From: Treponema_I sp045599005
GTDB taxonomy: Bacteria; Spirochaetota; Spirochaetia; Treponematales; Treponemataceae
Length of the DNA: 64,000 bases
Direction of reading: 5' to 3'
NCBI GenBank assembly: GCA_045599005.1
Contig: JAZRVF010000012.1
Coordinates: forward strand, 124,001 to 188,000
Shown one piece after another: positions 1 to 8,349 of this stretch (position 1 is its first letter; every line of letters begins with the position of its first letter). Both the position numbers and the translations under genes were made by a program. The notes beneath the pieces were generated by a model that saw only the letters and a program-made list of their open reading frames with translations, had not been told where the DNA came from and made no database searches.

Positions 1-1302
1 AAAATCATCGCCCATTACACTGATTGACCGGCAGGCCTGCTGCAGAAAAAATTCCGAACCTTCAGGATCCGGCACCTTTGAAGCCACAAGGTTTTCATCC
101 GGATAAAGGGTCACATGATTCGGTCCTTTGAAATAATCCAGTTTTGATTTAATCACCCTGTGTGCCGCCCTTTTGACACAATCCCGGAATTCGGGAACCG
201 ACTGCATTCTGTTGTAGTTGTTGCGCCAGATCGCTTCGTTAAGGCCGGGAGTTGTTGAAGAGATGATTATGTCATTTCCGGCTTCTATCGCATACCTCAC
301 CGCAATGGAAAGTCCGCCGGCATAAGTTGTCGCGCCGTTCATCATCATGTCGTCAGTGATTATGAGACCTTCGTAACCGAGAGAATCACGCAGAATATCC
401 TGCAGAAAAACTTTTGACAGAGACGCAGGTTCGTTGTTCGGAACAATCTGGGGGAAACTCAGATGTCCGCTCATTATCGCAGGAACGCCCCACTCAATCA
501 GATACTTGTAGGGAACCAGTTCCCTTTCATATAAAGTATCCAGCCCGATATTGATGACCGGAAGGTTTCCATGTGAGTCCGCCTGTGTATCTCCGTGTCC
601 CGGAAAATGTTTTGCAGTCGGAATCACGCCGGCATCAAGACTGCCCTTTGAGAAGGCTGCCCCCAGGATTCCCACGTTTTCGGGATCCTCTCCGAATGAC
701 CGGGGCCCGATCACAGAAGATTCTATGTTTGTGTAAACATCCACAGTAGGAGCGAAATTCATATTGATGCCTAATGCCGCCATTTCTTTGCCGATGTAGT
801 AACCCGTATAATAGGCGTCAGAAGGGATTCCGCTTGAACCGATAGCAAGATTGCCGGGAGTGTCACTGGTGTCACCCTTTATGTGACGTATCCAGCCACC
901 TTCCTGATCCGTTGCAACGTAAAGCGGGATTTTCAGTCTGTTCTGCTGGGCAAGTCTCTGCACCAGTTTGACGGAAGCGGCAACTTGTTTTGTGTCATTT
1001 GTATCCCAGCCATAAACCTTTACACTGCCAAGAGAACGCTGGGAAACCCATGAGGTAAGCAGACTGTCGGGCTCAGAACCTGACCAGCCGAACATGAGGA
1101 TCTGTGCCAGAAGCTCAGAATCAGTCATCCGGTCAACAAGTGCCTGAGCAAGCTCATCATTGGGGTAGTTACTCCAGAAATCAAGGTCTTCCGGATACCC
1201 GTCCCCAGACAATGCTGTCTCCGCAAAAAGCAGTGAAGAAAGAAGCAGAACCACCATCAATGCGACAGAACGGTCCAGCAGCTTTTTAGCGGTAGGATTC
1301 AT
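1..1302 (-). CDS. nagZ: Glycoside hydrolase family 3, NagZ-like beta-N-acetylhexosaminidase (3' end beyond window)
   Basis: Reading the minus strand from an ATG at 1302 gives 434 codons open to the window edge. The N-terminus has a signal-peptide-like stretch (KKLLDRSVALMVVLLLSSLL, about residues 6-25), so the enzyme is probably exported. Around residues 229-242 lies KHFPGHGDTQADSH, the NagZ signature whose Asp/His loop supplies the acid/base. IITDDMMM near residue 317 holds the expected nucleophile Asp. NagZ enzymes remove GlcNAc from muropeptides or chitooligosaccharides. The start overlaps the end of trxB by 17 bp, so the two are probably co-translated. A GAGAG/GAAG stretch before the ATG is an acceptable ribosome site. 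A GH3 enzyme for other hexosaminides cannot be excluded. Confidence 0.85.
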   Translation of the reverse strand, partial: MNPTAKKLLDRSVALMVVLLLSSLLFAETALSGDGYPEDLDFWSNYPNDELAQALVDRMTDSELLAQILMFGWSGSEPDSLLTSWVSQRSLGSVKVYGWDTNDTKQVAASVKLVQRLAQQNRLKIPLYVATDQEGGWIRHIKGDTSDTPGNLAIGSSGIPSDAYYTGYYIGKEMAALGINMNFAPTVDVYTNIESSVIGPRSFGEDPENVGILGAAFSKGSLDAGVIPTAKHFPGHGDTQADSHGNLPVINIGLDTLYERELVPYKYLIEWGVPAIMSGHLSFPQIVPNNEPASLSKVFLQDILRDSLGYEGLIITDDMMMNGATTYAGGLSIAVRYAIEAGNDIIISSTTPGLNEAIWRNNYNRMQSVPEFRDCVKRAAHRVIKSKLDYFKGPNHVTLYPDENLVASKVPDPEGSEFFLQQACRSISVMGDDF

Positions 1303-2239
1303 TCTTCAACTCTCGAACATAGTTTCCGGCAGAAAATGCGGCGACAGCACCGTCAGAAACAGCCGTGACCACCTGTCTGAAAGGCTTTGAACGAATATCA
1401 CCGGCACAGAACATTCCCTTTACGGAAGTCGCCATGTTCTCATCAGTGATGATGCATCCGTTTTCGTCCTTTTTAAGCATTTCCACCAGATTTCCGCGGG
1501 GCGCCATTCCTACAAAGATAAAAACTGCATTCACCTGAAGAGATGATTCTTCGCCTGTCCTGGTATCCCGCAGCACGAGAGACTCAACACGGTCTTTCCC
1601 GCAGATTCTTTCCACAGTCGTATTGAAACGCACTGTAATGTTCCTGTTGTTCAGAACCCGTTCAGCAACTGCCTTCTGGGCGCGGAAACTGTCCCTGCGG
1701 TGGATAAGGGTGACATTGGAAGTAAGTGTCGCAAGATAGGTCGCCTCGTCACAGGCTGCATCACCGCCACCGACAACTGCGATCGGTTTGTTCCGGAAAA
1801 ATGGACCGTCGCAGGTAGCGCAGTAAGAGACTCCCATTCCCGCCAGTTCCTTCTCACCGGGAACACCCAGCTGACGGTGTTCGGCACCGGTTGCGACAAG
1901 AACGGCAAAAGCCCGGTATATATTCTTTGCGCCATGAAGCACAAATTCGTTTCCGATTTTGTCAATTGAACTGACAGTATCTATGGCAAAGCGGGCCCCG
2001 AAAGATTCTGCCTGCTTTTTCATTGTCTCAGTAAAAGAAACACCGTCTGTGGCGGGAAAAACTCCCGGATAATTTTCAAGTGAATTGATATTGAGAACCT
2101 GTCCACCGGCTGTCATGTTTTCAACAACCAGAACACTCAGGTTTGCACGGGCTCCGTACTGGGCAGCTGCAAGTCCCGCAGGCCCGGCACCAAGAATAAT
2201 AAAATCAAAAAAAACTTCCTGCATAAGCCAATAATACAT
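1286..2239 (-). CDS. trxB: Thioredoxin reductase
   Basis: 317 residues, the normal TrxB length. The FAD-binding GAGPAGLA is at about residues 17-24. The redox CATC pair is at 140-143, inside the NADPH domain. A second dinucleotide fold, VGGGDAAC, is at about 156-163, and the C-terminal FCAGD FAD motif is near residue 275. It transfers electrons from NADPH to thioredoxin in the cytoplasm. The ATG at 2239 is preceded by GAAG at suitable spacing; a second in-frame Met five codons later has no such site. It overlaps downstream nagZ by 17 bp. The tRNA-Cys gene lies upstream on the opposite strand. Confidence 0.95.
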   Translation of the reverse strand: MYYWLMQEVFFDFIILGAGPAGLAAAQYGARANLSVLVVENMTAGGQVLNINSLENYPGVFPATDGVSFTETMKKQAESFGARFAIDTVSSIDKIGNEFVLHGAKNIYRAFAVLVATGAEHRQLGVPGEKELAGMGVSYCATCDGPFFRNKPIAVVGGGDAACDEATYLATLTSNVTLIHRRDSFRAQKAVAERVLNNRNITVRFNTTVERICGKDRVESLVLRDTRTGEESSLQVNAVFIFVGMAPRGNLVEMLKKDENGCIITDENMATSVKGMFCAGDIRSKPFRQVVTAVSDGAVAAFSAGNYVRELKNESYR

Positions 2240-2288
2240 TGCATCTTCAAAAAATTCAATTTATCGGAAATTTACTGAAGGATGTGAC

Positions 2289-2317
2289 TAGACAAAAATC
2301 AAATACTTTGTTATATT
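2289..2317 (+). promoter_or_regulatory. Promoter of tRNA-Cys
   Basis: TAGACA (2289-2294), a 17-nt spacer and TATATT (2312-2317). The predicted start is only a few bases before the 5' end of the tRNA, as expected for a tRNA gene. Confidence 0.6.
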
Positions 2318-2328
2318 TTTGGAACCAT

Positions 2329-2400
2329 GGCGCCATGCCCAAGCGGTAAGGGAGCGGTCTGCAAAACCGTTATGCATCGGTTCGATTCCGATTGGCGCCT
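2329..2400 (+). tRNA. tRNA-Cys (anticodon GCA)
   Basis: 72-nt cloverleaf. The acceptor stem GGCGCCA (2329-2335) pairs fully with TGGCGCC (2393-2399) and the discriminator base is U, as in cysteine tRNAs. The anticodon loop reads CTGCAAA (anticodon GCA), and the T arm is ATCGG/CCGAT around TTCGATT. CCA is not encoded. Confidence 0.95.
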
Positions 2401-2411
2401 TTCATAAAAGG

Positions 2412-2438
2412 AACTGCCTCAAAGGGCAGTTTTTTTTA
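2412..2438 (+). terminator. Terminator of tRNA-Cys
   Basis: AACTGCC pairs with GGCAGTT around a short loop and is followed by a run of T, directly after the tRNA. Confidence 0.8.
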
Positions 2439-2482
2439 TGCTTACGGAATGTTCTGCAAAGCAGCTTTCCGATCAAATATAC

Positions 2483-2523
2483 CGGCTGTCTTTCACTGTA
2501 AAAGCGTCAGACAGCCGTTTTTT
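2483..2523 (+). terminator. Second hairpin with T run downstream of tRNA-Cys
   Basis: CGGCTGTCT (2483-2491) pairs with AGACAGCCG (2509-2517) and is followed by T8. The orientation fits plus-strand transcripts reading past the tRNA. On the minus strand there is no T run, so it is a poor terminator for the gene ending at 2524. Confidence 0.5.
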
Positions 2524-3105
2524 TCAGAACCAGTCTTTAACCAGTTCCAGAGCCTGTTTTTTTTCTGATTCAGAAGCGAATCCCACGTAAAGTTCACCCG
2601 CTTCCTTTGTCACGATTTTAACGGAACGGCGGTAAAGATCCTCTTCCTGTTCCCTCTGTTTACGGGCTTTCTCAGAAACATCCACTTCCTCATCCGACTC
2701 ATCATCCTCAGAATCATCTTCTGTCTCTTCAGTCTCGTAGTCCAGTTCAGGCACAGCCATAAGACTTGTCTTGAGAATCAGGCGTCCGTCAACAATCAGC
2801 GCATTTTTATACACACCGCTCTTCATTGTCAGAATACGTTCCCGGATAACCACTTCAACGGCAAGGACCGCAGTCGCAGTCAGTATCAGGTCAATGAAAA
2901 GCCCGAATTCCCTGAGCCACTGAAGAACAACCATCAGCGGAGCCATGCACAGAACAGCCACAAACATGGTGCTTTTTGTGCGTGTCAAAGGCAGAACGCA
3001 TTCGCCGGCCTGTCTGTCAACTTTCTTTCTGCGGAAAGGCATTGAGATCAAATCCGCGGCAATAAGGACAAGACCCAAAATTCTAATAATAAGTGAAACT
3101 GTCAT
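2524..3105 (-). CDS. Hypothetical membrane protein with acidic linker
   Basis: 193 residues, not recognised. Three hydrophobic segments are visible, at about residues 4-22, 45-66 and 68-88. After a short domain there is a strongly acidic stretch at about 122-143 (ETEETEDDSEDDESDEEVD) and then a charged C-terminal part. The layout suggests a membrane-anchored protein with a cytoplasmic tail. The ATG at 3105 lacks a Shine-Dalgarno site. Instead TATTAT (3112-3117 on the opposite strand) ends 6 nt before it, so the mRNA may be leaderless. It is transcribed away from the XRE-cupin gene. Confidence 0.6.
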   Translation of the reverse strand: MTVSLIIRILGLVLIAADLISMPFRRKKVDRQAGECVLPLTRTKSTMFVAVLCMAPLMVVLQWLREFGLFIDLILTATAVLAVEVVIRERILTMKSGVYKNALIVDGRLILKTSLMAVPELDYETEETEDDSEDDESDEEVDVSEKARKQREQEEDLYRRSVKIVTKEAGELYVGFASESEKKQALELVKDWF

Positions 3106-3111
3106 GATTCA

Positions 3112-3117
3112 ATAATA
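3112..3117 (-). promoter_or_regulatory. -10 hexamer 6 nt before the start of the gene at 3105
   Basis: Read on the minus strand: TATTAT, then TGAATC, then ATG. No convincing -35 is seen at 17-18 nt. One of several leaderless-type starts in this window. Confidence 0.45.
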
Positions 3118-3248
3118 CGTGTTTTACCACAAAAATACCAGTGACAGTGACAAATTCTTCAGTTTTGTCTACAAGCACCTTTTCTATTTTCAATAATTAT
3201 GTTATTTTAAGAAAAAATTTCGGCTTTTTGCCATACTTGGAGGTTTTT

Positions 3249-3803
3249 ATGAATTCAGAAATGAAAACTGTCGCCGAACGTCTCAGAGGACTTCGCGACA
3301 CATTTGAAGTCTCAGTCGAGACAGCTGCTAAAGTCTGCGGGATTACACCCAAAGAATACATGCGTTACGAAACAGGCGATGTTGATATACCTCTGAGTGT
3401 AATGTTCTGCATGGGAAAGAAATACAATGTTGACCCTTCAACATTCATCACAGGAGAAGAGCCTCATCAGGTAAGTTATTTCGTTACACCGGCAGGAAAA
3501 GGTGCAACCGTCAACCGTCTTGCAGACTATCATTTCGAATCCCTTGCCTTTGGTTATGCAAACCGCAAGGCAGATCCTTATCTTGTTACAATCAATCCTG
3601 GTGATATTCCCGAAATCCATACGACAACACATCCCGGACAGGAATTCAACTACTGCATCGAAGGTACAGTCCGCGTAAAAATCGGAGACAGCGAAGTGAT
3701 CCTTAACGAAGGGGATTCCGTATACTTTGATTCCAGCAAGCCCCACGGGCAGCAGAATCTGAACGGCAAACGCTGCCGCTTCATAACATTCATCTTGAAC
3801 TGA
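3249..3803 (+). CDS. XRE-family regulator with C-terminal cupin domain
   Basis: 184 residues from the ATG at 3249, chosen because GGAGG (3239-3243) sits just before it. The N-terminal 65 residues form a helix-turn-helix of the lambda-repressor type (VAERLRGLRDTFEVSVETAA, then ITPKEYMRYETG). The C-terminal half is a small cupin barrel (HTTTHPGQEFNYCIEGTVRV and GDSVYFDSSKPHG) that should bind a small ligand or metal. Proteins with this layout usually control a neighbouring gene. Here the acyl-CoA synthetase starts 16 bp downstream on the same strand, so that gene and the regulator itself are the likely targets. Confidence 0.85.
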   Translation: MNSEMKTVAERLRGLRDTFEVSVETAAKVCGITPKEYMRYETGDVDIPLSVMFCMGKKYNVDPSTFITGEEPHQVSYFVTPAGKGATVNRLADYHFESLAFGYANRKADPYLVTINPGDIPEIHTTTHPGQEFNYCIEGTVRVKIGDSEVILNEGDSVYFDSSKPHGQQNLNGKRCRFITFILN

Positions 3804-3819
3804 AAAGGTTTTGTTTCTT

Positions 3820-5541
3820 ATGGAAGAATTATTTTTGCCTCGTACGGAATTTGATTCCTACGATGATTTTTTCAACAACTACACACTGAATGTTCCAGAG
3901 AATTTCAACTTCGCATACGATGTGATGGATGCCCTTGCGGCAAAAAAACCTGATGCACCGGCCCTTGTATGGACAAATGATGAAGATGATTATCTGGAGA
4001 TTTCATTCGGAAAAATGAAGGAAATGTCTGATCAGGCAGCTTCCTTCTTCATGTCCTGCGACGTAAAGAAAGGTGATTTCGTAATGCTGATTCTGCAGCG
4101 CCGTTACGAATTCTGGGTGAGCATGCTTGCACTGCACAAACTTGGTGCTGTTGCGATTCCCGCGACACACATGCTCACCACTGATGACCTGATTTACCGA
4201 AATAACTTTGCAAAAATCAAGATGATTGTTGCAGTCACTGTTCCTGATGTCATAGCCCACATCAATGATTCACTCAAAGAATCACCCTCCGTCAAAGCGG
4301 TTGCTTTTGTAAATGAACTGGGAGTTGACCGCCCCGTGGAAAATCCTCCGGAAGGCTGGCTGGACTTTACAAAAGGCTGTAAGGAAGCTGCTCCTTTTGC
4401 GGCACCGCCAAGGGAAGAAGTTTCAACAAACAAAGACCTGATGCTCGGATACTTTACCAGCGGAACAACAAGCCACCCGAAACTGGCAGTGCATAACTTC
4501 CTTTATCCGTTGGGTCACATCACCACAGCAAAATACTGGCAGCACGTCCAGAACGGAGGACTCCACCTTACAGTAGCCGATTCCGGCTGGGCCAAAACCT
4601 CATGGGGACGCCTTTACGGACAGTGGATCTGTGAGACAGCGCTTTTTGTCTACGACTATCATTCACGGTTCAAACCCATTGATCTTCTCCATCAGGTGCA
4701 GAAACACAGAATCACCACTTTCTGCGCACCACCGACAATCTACCGGTTCCTGATCCAGGAAGATCTTTCCGGAATTGATTTTTCCTCTCTGACACACTGC
4801 TCCACAGCCGGTGAACCTCTGAGCGAGGAAGTTTTCAACCGCTGGAAGGAAATCACCGGGCTTGAGATTACGGAAGGTTTCGGACAGAGCGAGACAACAG
4901 TCTGTCTCTTCAACTTTGAAGGCCAGAAAATCAAACCCGGATCAATCGGGAAACCCTCACCCTACTACAATCTGCATCTCCTTGACGACAACAACGAGGA
5001 TGTGGGAACCGCCGTGGTCGGTCAGATTGCATTCAAACTGGACATGGAAAAATTCGGAGACACCCAGGGACGTTTTCCCGGCCTTGTGGTTGAGTATTAC
5101 GGAGAACCGGAGAAAACAAACGCAGCCTTCCATGACGGCTTCTATTACACCGGTGATACAGCATGGCGTGATGAGGACGGTTACTACTGGTTTGTGGGAC
5201 GCTGTGACGACGTGATCAAGTGTTCCGGTTACCGCATCGGAACTTTTGAAGTTGAAAGCGTACTTATGAAACATCCGGCAGTTGTTGAGTGTGCCGTAAC
5301 AGGCGCTCCTGACCCGATCCGCGGACAGGTTGTAAAAGCAACGATCGTTCTTGCCAAGGACTATAAACCCGGTGACGCAGACCTGGTCAAGGATATCCAG
5401 CGTTTCGTCAAAGAAACCACAGCACCATACAAATACCCCCGCATTGTGGAGTTTGTGGACGCACTTCCCAAAACCACCAGCGGAAAAATCATGCGTAAGG
5501 CAATCCGTGCCCAGGACGCGGCAAAAACTGACGTAAAATAA
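3820..5541 (+). CDS. AMP-forming acyl-CoA synthetase (acetyl/medium-chain type)
   Basis: 573 residues from the ATG at 3820; an upstream in-frame TTG at 3811 is badly spaced from AAAAGG and was not used. Adenylate-forming motifs appear in order: YFTSGTTSHPK (A3 phosphate loop), TEGFGQSETT (A5), YYTGDTAWRDEDGYYWFVGR (A7/A8) and PKTTSGKIMRK with the catalytic Lys (A10). The enzyme activates a carboxylic acid with ATP and joins it to CoA in the cytoplasm. The substrate cannot be read from sequence; the overall look is of the acetyl-CoA or medium-chain acyl-CoA ligase group. It follows the XRE-cupin gene and ends at a strong terminator. Confidence 0.85.
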   Translation: MEELFLPRTEFDSYDDFFNNYTLNVPENFNFAYDVMDALAAKKPDAPALVWTNDEDDYLEISFGKMKEMSDQAASFFMSCDVKKGDFVMLILQRRYEFWVSMLALHKLGAVAIPATHMLTTDDLIYRNNFAKIKMIVAVTVPDVIAHINDSLKESPSVKAVAFVNELGVDRPVENPPEGWLDFTKGCKEAAPFAAPPREEVSTNKDLMLGYFTSGTTSHPKLAVHNFLYPLGHITTAKYWQHVQNGGLHLTVADSGWAKTSWGRLYGQWICETALFVYDYHSRFKPIDLLHQVQKHRITTFCAPPTIYRFLIQEDLSGIDFSSLTHCSTAGEPLSEEVFNRWKEITGLEITEGFGQSETTVCLFNFEGQKIKPGSIGKPSPYYNLHLLDDNNEDVGTAVVGQIAFKLDMEKFGDTQGRFPGLVVEYYGEPEKTNAAFHDGFYYTGDTAWRDEDGYYWFVGRCDDVIKCSGYRIGTFEVESVLMKHPAVVECAVTGAPDPIRGQVVKATIVLAKDYKPGDADLVKDIQRFVKETTAPYKYPRIVEFVDALPKTTSGKIMRKAIRAQDAAKTDVK

Positions 5542-5570
5542 GGCTTTCTGCGGATTGATTATCCTGAGCA

Positions 5571-5618
5571 AAAAAAAACGCCGCAACAGACAGCTGTCTG
5601 AAACGGCGTTTTTTTTCT
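5571..5618. terminator. Bidirectional terminator between convergent genes
   Basis: CGCCG (5579-5583) pairs with CGGCG (5604-5608), with the perfect palindrome CAGACAGCTGTCTG between them. An A run lies on the left and a T run on the right, so it can serve the acyl-CoA synthetase (+) and the NlpC/P60 gene (-). Confidence 0.85.
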
Positions 5619-5633
5619 TTCATGAAGTCCGGA

Positions 5634-6713
5634 TCAACCGATTGGCATCATAAATCTCATACCCATTGAGACAGAACCCGAAGAAACAATATCTTTCAAG
5701 AGATCTTGATTCGGCTTTTCCTTTGCAAAGACAGGAGCCAGAGAACAGCGGACATCAACATATGGCTGAATCGGATAAGTATTATTTGTCAGTGATTTTA
5801 GCGCAACTCTGACACCGGCATACTGAAGAATGTTTTCCGCAGTTATTTTCTCATCACCCTCAAGGGAAAAATTTCTTCCCACATAAATATTGAAATAATC
5901 TGTTATTCCAAAACTCAGTCTGACTGGAACTGCAGACCGCTGTGTCTTCATGTCATACAGAAACCCCGCATCAGCACCGATACGGGCCACCCAAAAAAAA
6001 CAGTAGTCAACTCCGGCATAAGCCTCAACATGCATATCGGTCAGATCCACTTCATTTCCAGTGAACGGTGTCACACCGGCAGCACCTGACAGCGACATTT
6101 TGAAAGTAGGCATGGAACTTCTTCCATCAATGATTCTGGAACTGGAACCGGAGAACTCTTCTTCCTCTTCCGGAGCAGCAGAAGGTGCGGAAGGAGCAGA
6201 GGGAGCAGCGTTCCCTGTGGAACCGAGAGCAGGAAGAAAGCGCCCGGCAGCAAAATAAGTCCTTGACCAGTAAGGTTCAGAAAACTTGGAGATCGTGATA
6301 CCGGTTCTGGGACCGGAACTGGCTGCAGAAAGAAAAGTAAGATCATCCAGATAGATTCCTACGTGAGTGACAGGACCTGAATCCTTATCCTTAAAGAACA
6401 CCAGATCCCCGGCCTGACGCTCAGAATCCTTTATTTTGTCGCAATAGGAATACTGTTCACGGGAATTGGTTGGCAGATACAGATCCAGGGATTCCTTGGC
6501 TGAATAATAAATAAATCCTGAACAGTCAAAGGATTTCGGCCCCCTGGCTCCAAGTTTGTATGGCTTTCCCATCTGAGCCATGGCCATGTTCAGAAACTTT
6601 TCACGCAATTCACGCCCGTTTCCGCGCATGATATTGGAAGCAAAAAGCAATCCTGTTGAAAATAATGCGGTAATCAGCATCAAAACTGATTTCTTGAACA
6701 CTGAATTCTTCAT
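5634..6713 (-). CDS. NlpC/P60 cell-wall peptidase with C-terminal barrel-like domain
   Basis: 359 residues from the ATG at 6713 (GTGGGA just before it). A signal peptide (KKSVLMLITALFSTGLLFAS) precedes an NlpC/P60 domain at about residues 28-165: FDCSGF holds the catalytic Cys and THVGIYL the His. The family cleaves gamma-D-Glu-diamino acid links in peptidoglycan stem peptides. A Pro/Ala/Ser-rich and Glu-rich linker (about 170-195) follows. The last 165 residues alternate aromatic and polar residues (DYCFFWVARIGADAGF, DYFNIYVGRNFSL, VSMGMRFMMPIG), like a small outer-membrane beta-barrel. The barrel call is inference. The linker bears a short ASP/APS repeat. Confidence 0.8.
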   Translation of the reverse strand: MKNSVFKKSVLMLITALFSTGLLFASNIMRGNGRELREKFLNMAMAQMGKPYKLGARGPKSFDCSGFIYYSAKESLDLYLPTNSREQYSYCDKIKDSERQAGDLVFFKDKDSGPVTHVGIYLDDLTFLSAASSGPRTGITISKFSEPYWSRTYFAAGRFLPALGSTGNAAPSAPSAPSAAPEEEEEFSGSSSRIIDGRSSMPTFKMSLSGAAGVTPFTGNEVDLTDMHVEAYAGVDYCFFWVARIGADAGFLYDMKTQRSAVPVRLSFGITDYFNIYVGRNFSLEGDEKITAENILQYAGVRVALKSLTNNTYPIQPYVDVRCSLAPVFAKEKPNQDLLKDIVSSGSVSMGMRFMMPIG

Positions 6714-6981
6714 AATTCCCACATTATAAAACGTTTTATGCGTAATATCCATAAAAATAAGTTTTCAGAGGGGAAAAAATTGTCTCCCCGAAGCAAAATT
6801 TCATTGCTTATTTCAATTGAATAAAACCGGTTTAATTTGAAAAAAAGTATTTTTTAGGTGATTTCGCTGATTTTTCTATGCTAAATCTGCCTTTAATATT
6901 CCAAATGTAAACAAAAACGTGGTGTTTTTGGAGTTTTCAGAAGTTTGCTTCTGTAACTATATCTCAATTGGAGGAACATTT

Positions 6982-8280
6982 ATGAAACTTTCAAAGAAAG
7001 TTGTGCTGGTATGCATTTTCGCAGTACTCGCACTGGGCATGGTATTTGCTGGTGGTAAAAAAGATTCCGCAGCAGATTCAAAAGTCAAATTCTCATTTTG
7101 GCACATTGGTACAGTAGGCGCTGACCGCGCATTCTACGATGACTGTATCGCTGAATTCACAGCATCACATCCTAACGTTGAAATTGAACTGACAGTTCTT
7201 GAAAACGAAGCTTTCAAAACAAAGCTTGCAACAGTTATGCAGTCAAAGAACCCGCCGGATCTGTTCTGGAGCTGGGGTGGTGGTTCTCTTGCTGAGCATG
7301 CAAGCGCTGGTCTTCTTAAAGACATTTCTAAAGAAGTTGCAGCAGATGCAGACCTGAGCTCAATCTCAGAAGGTGCTCTCAAGCTGTTCCAGTATGATGG
7401 AAAACAGACTGGTGTACCCCACGACCTGGGTGCAATCACATTCTGGTACAACAAAGACATCCTGGCTTCTGTAGGTTACGATTCATTCCCCACAGACTGG
7501 GACGACTTCATGGAAATGTGTAAAAAAATCAAAGCAGCTGGAATTACTCCTATTTCAATCGCTGCTGGTGACAAATGGCCTGCAATGCACTTCTGGGCAT
7601 ACCTGGCACTCCGCATCGGTGGATCAAAAGTATTCTCAGGATTCACAGCTGAAGGTGCAATGCCCGCTGGATTCAAAGGATTCAACGATCCTGCTTTCAT
7701 CAAAGCTGGTGAAATGATTAAAGAACTGGCTGACATCGGAATGTTCCAGGACGGATTCCTTGCTTCATCACAGAACGACGGTGCTGCTCTTGTTGGTAAC
7801 GCTGAAGCTGCTATGGAACTTATGGGTCACTGGGCACCTGGTGTACAGAACGACAACTCAACAACCGGAAAAGGTATCGGATCTGCTCTGGCTTGTGCTC
7901 CGTTCCCCGCAATCAAAGGTGGAGAAGGAAAAGTTACAGAAGTTATCGGTGGTGGTAACGGTCTTGAAGTTGGTAAAAATGCTCCCAAAGAAGCAGTTGA
8001 ATTCCTTGCTTTCGTTATGAACAAAGCACAGCTTTCAAAATTCGCTGCTGTATCTTCAATCATTCCTACAGTTGCAGGAACAGAAGCTGCTATGACAGAC
8101 GAGAACCTGAAACTTGTTAAAGGTATTGTTGATGAATGTACATTCTACCAGCTTTACCTCGACCAGCTGCTTTCACCTGCAGTTGGTGGTGCTGTAAACG
8201 ACAACATTCAGTACATCCTTTCTGGAGCAAAAACACCTGCTCAGGCATGTGCTGACCTTCAGAAAATCTACGAAGAATAA
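6982..8280 (+). CDS. Sugar ABC transporter substrate-binding protein (CUT1 family)
   Basis: 432 residues from the ATG at 6982, preceded by GGAGG (6970-6974). The signal peptide ends VFAGGKK, the usual treponemal form. The mature part is a family 1 extracellular binding protein of the MsmE/MalE kind (FSFWHIGTVGADRAFYDDCI at the N-terminus, SWGGGSLAEHASAGLLKDIS, GVPHDLGAITFWYNKDILAS). It captures an oligosaccharide or sugar in the periplasm for the two permeases that follow. Codon use is strongly biased (many GCT, GTT, GGT codons), suggesting high expression. A perfect hairpin after the stop may protect this part of the message. The substrate is not determinable. Confidence 0.9.
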   Translation: MKLSKKVVLVCIFAVLALGMVFAGGKKDSAADSKVKFSFWHIGTVGADRAFYDDCIAEFTASHPNVEIELTVLENEAFKTKLATVMQSKNPPDLFWSWGGGSLAEHASAGLLKDISKEVAADADLSSISEGALKLFQYDGKQTGVPHDLGAITFWYNKDILASVGYDSFPTDWDDFMEMCKKIKAAGITPISIAAGDKWPAMHFWAYLALRIGGSKVFSGFTAEGAMPAGFKGFNDPAFIKAGEMIKELADIGMFQDGFLASSQNDGAALVGNAEAAMELMGHWAPGVQNDNSTTGKGIGSALACAPFPAIKGGEGKVTEVIGGGNGLEVGKNAPKEAVEFLAFVMNKAQLSKFAAVSSIIPTVAGTEAAMTDENLKLVKGIVDECTFYQLYLDQLLSPAVGGAVNDNIQYILSGAKTPAQACADLQKIYEE

Positions 8281-8294
8281 TTCGTAACTCTGGT

Positions 8295-8323
8295 AACAGG
8301 CTGCCTTCTGGCAGCCTGTTTTC
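8295..8323 (+). terminator. Hairpin between binding-protein and permease genes
   Basis: AACAGGCTGCC (8295-8305) and GGCAGCCTGTT (8310-8320) pair perfectly across a 4-nt loop, followed by TTCTCT. The T run is weak, so it probably attenuates or stabilises the 3' end of the binding-protein mRNA rather than stopping all transcription. Confidence 0.65.
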
Positions 8324-8349
8324 TCTCCAATCTATTCCATTGATTAAAG

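Noticed and set aside
3141..3248. N-terminal extension of the XRE-cupin gene
   Set aside because: The frame is open, but GGAGG sits just before the Met at 3249 and the extra residues do not resemble the family.
4957..5586. 209-codon minus-strand frame under the acyl-CoA synthetase
   Set aside because: Antisense shadow that also reads through the terminator; no domain.
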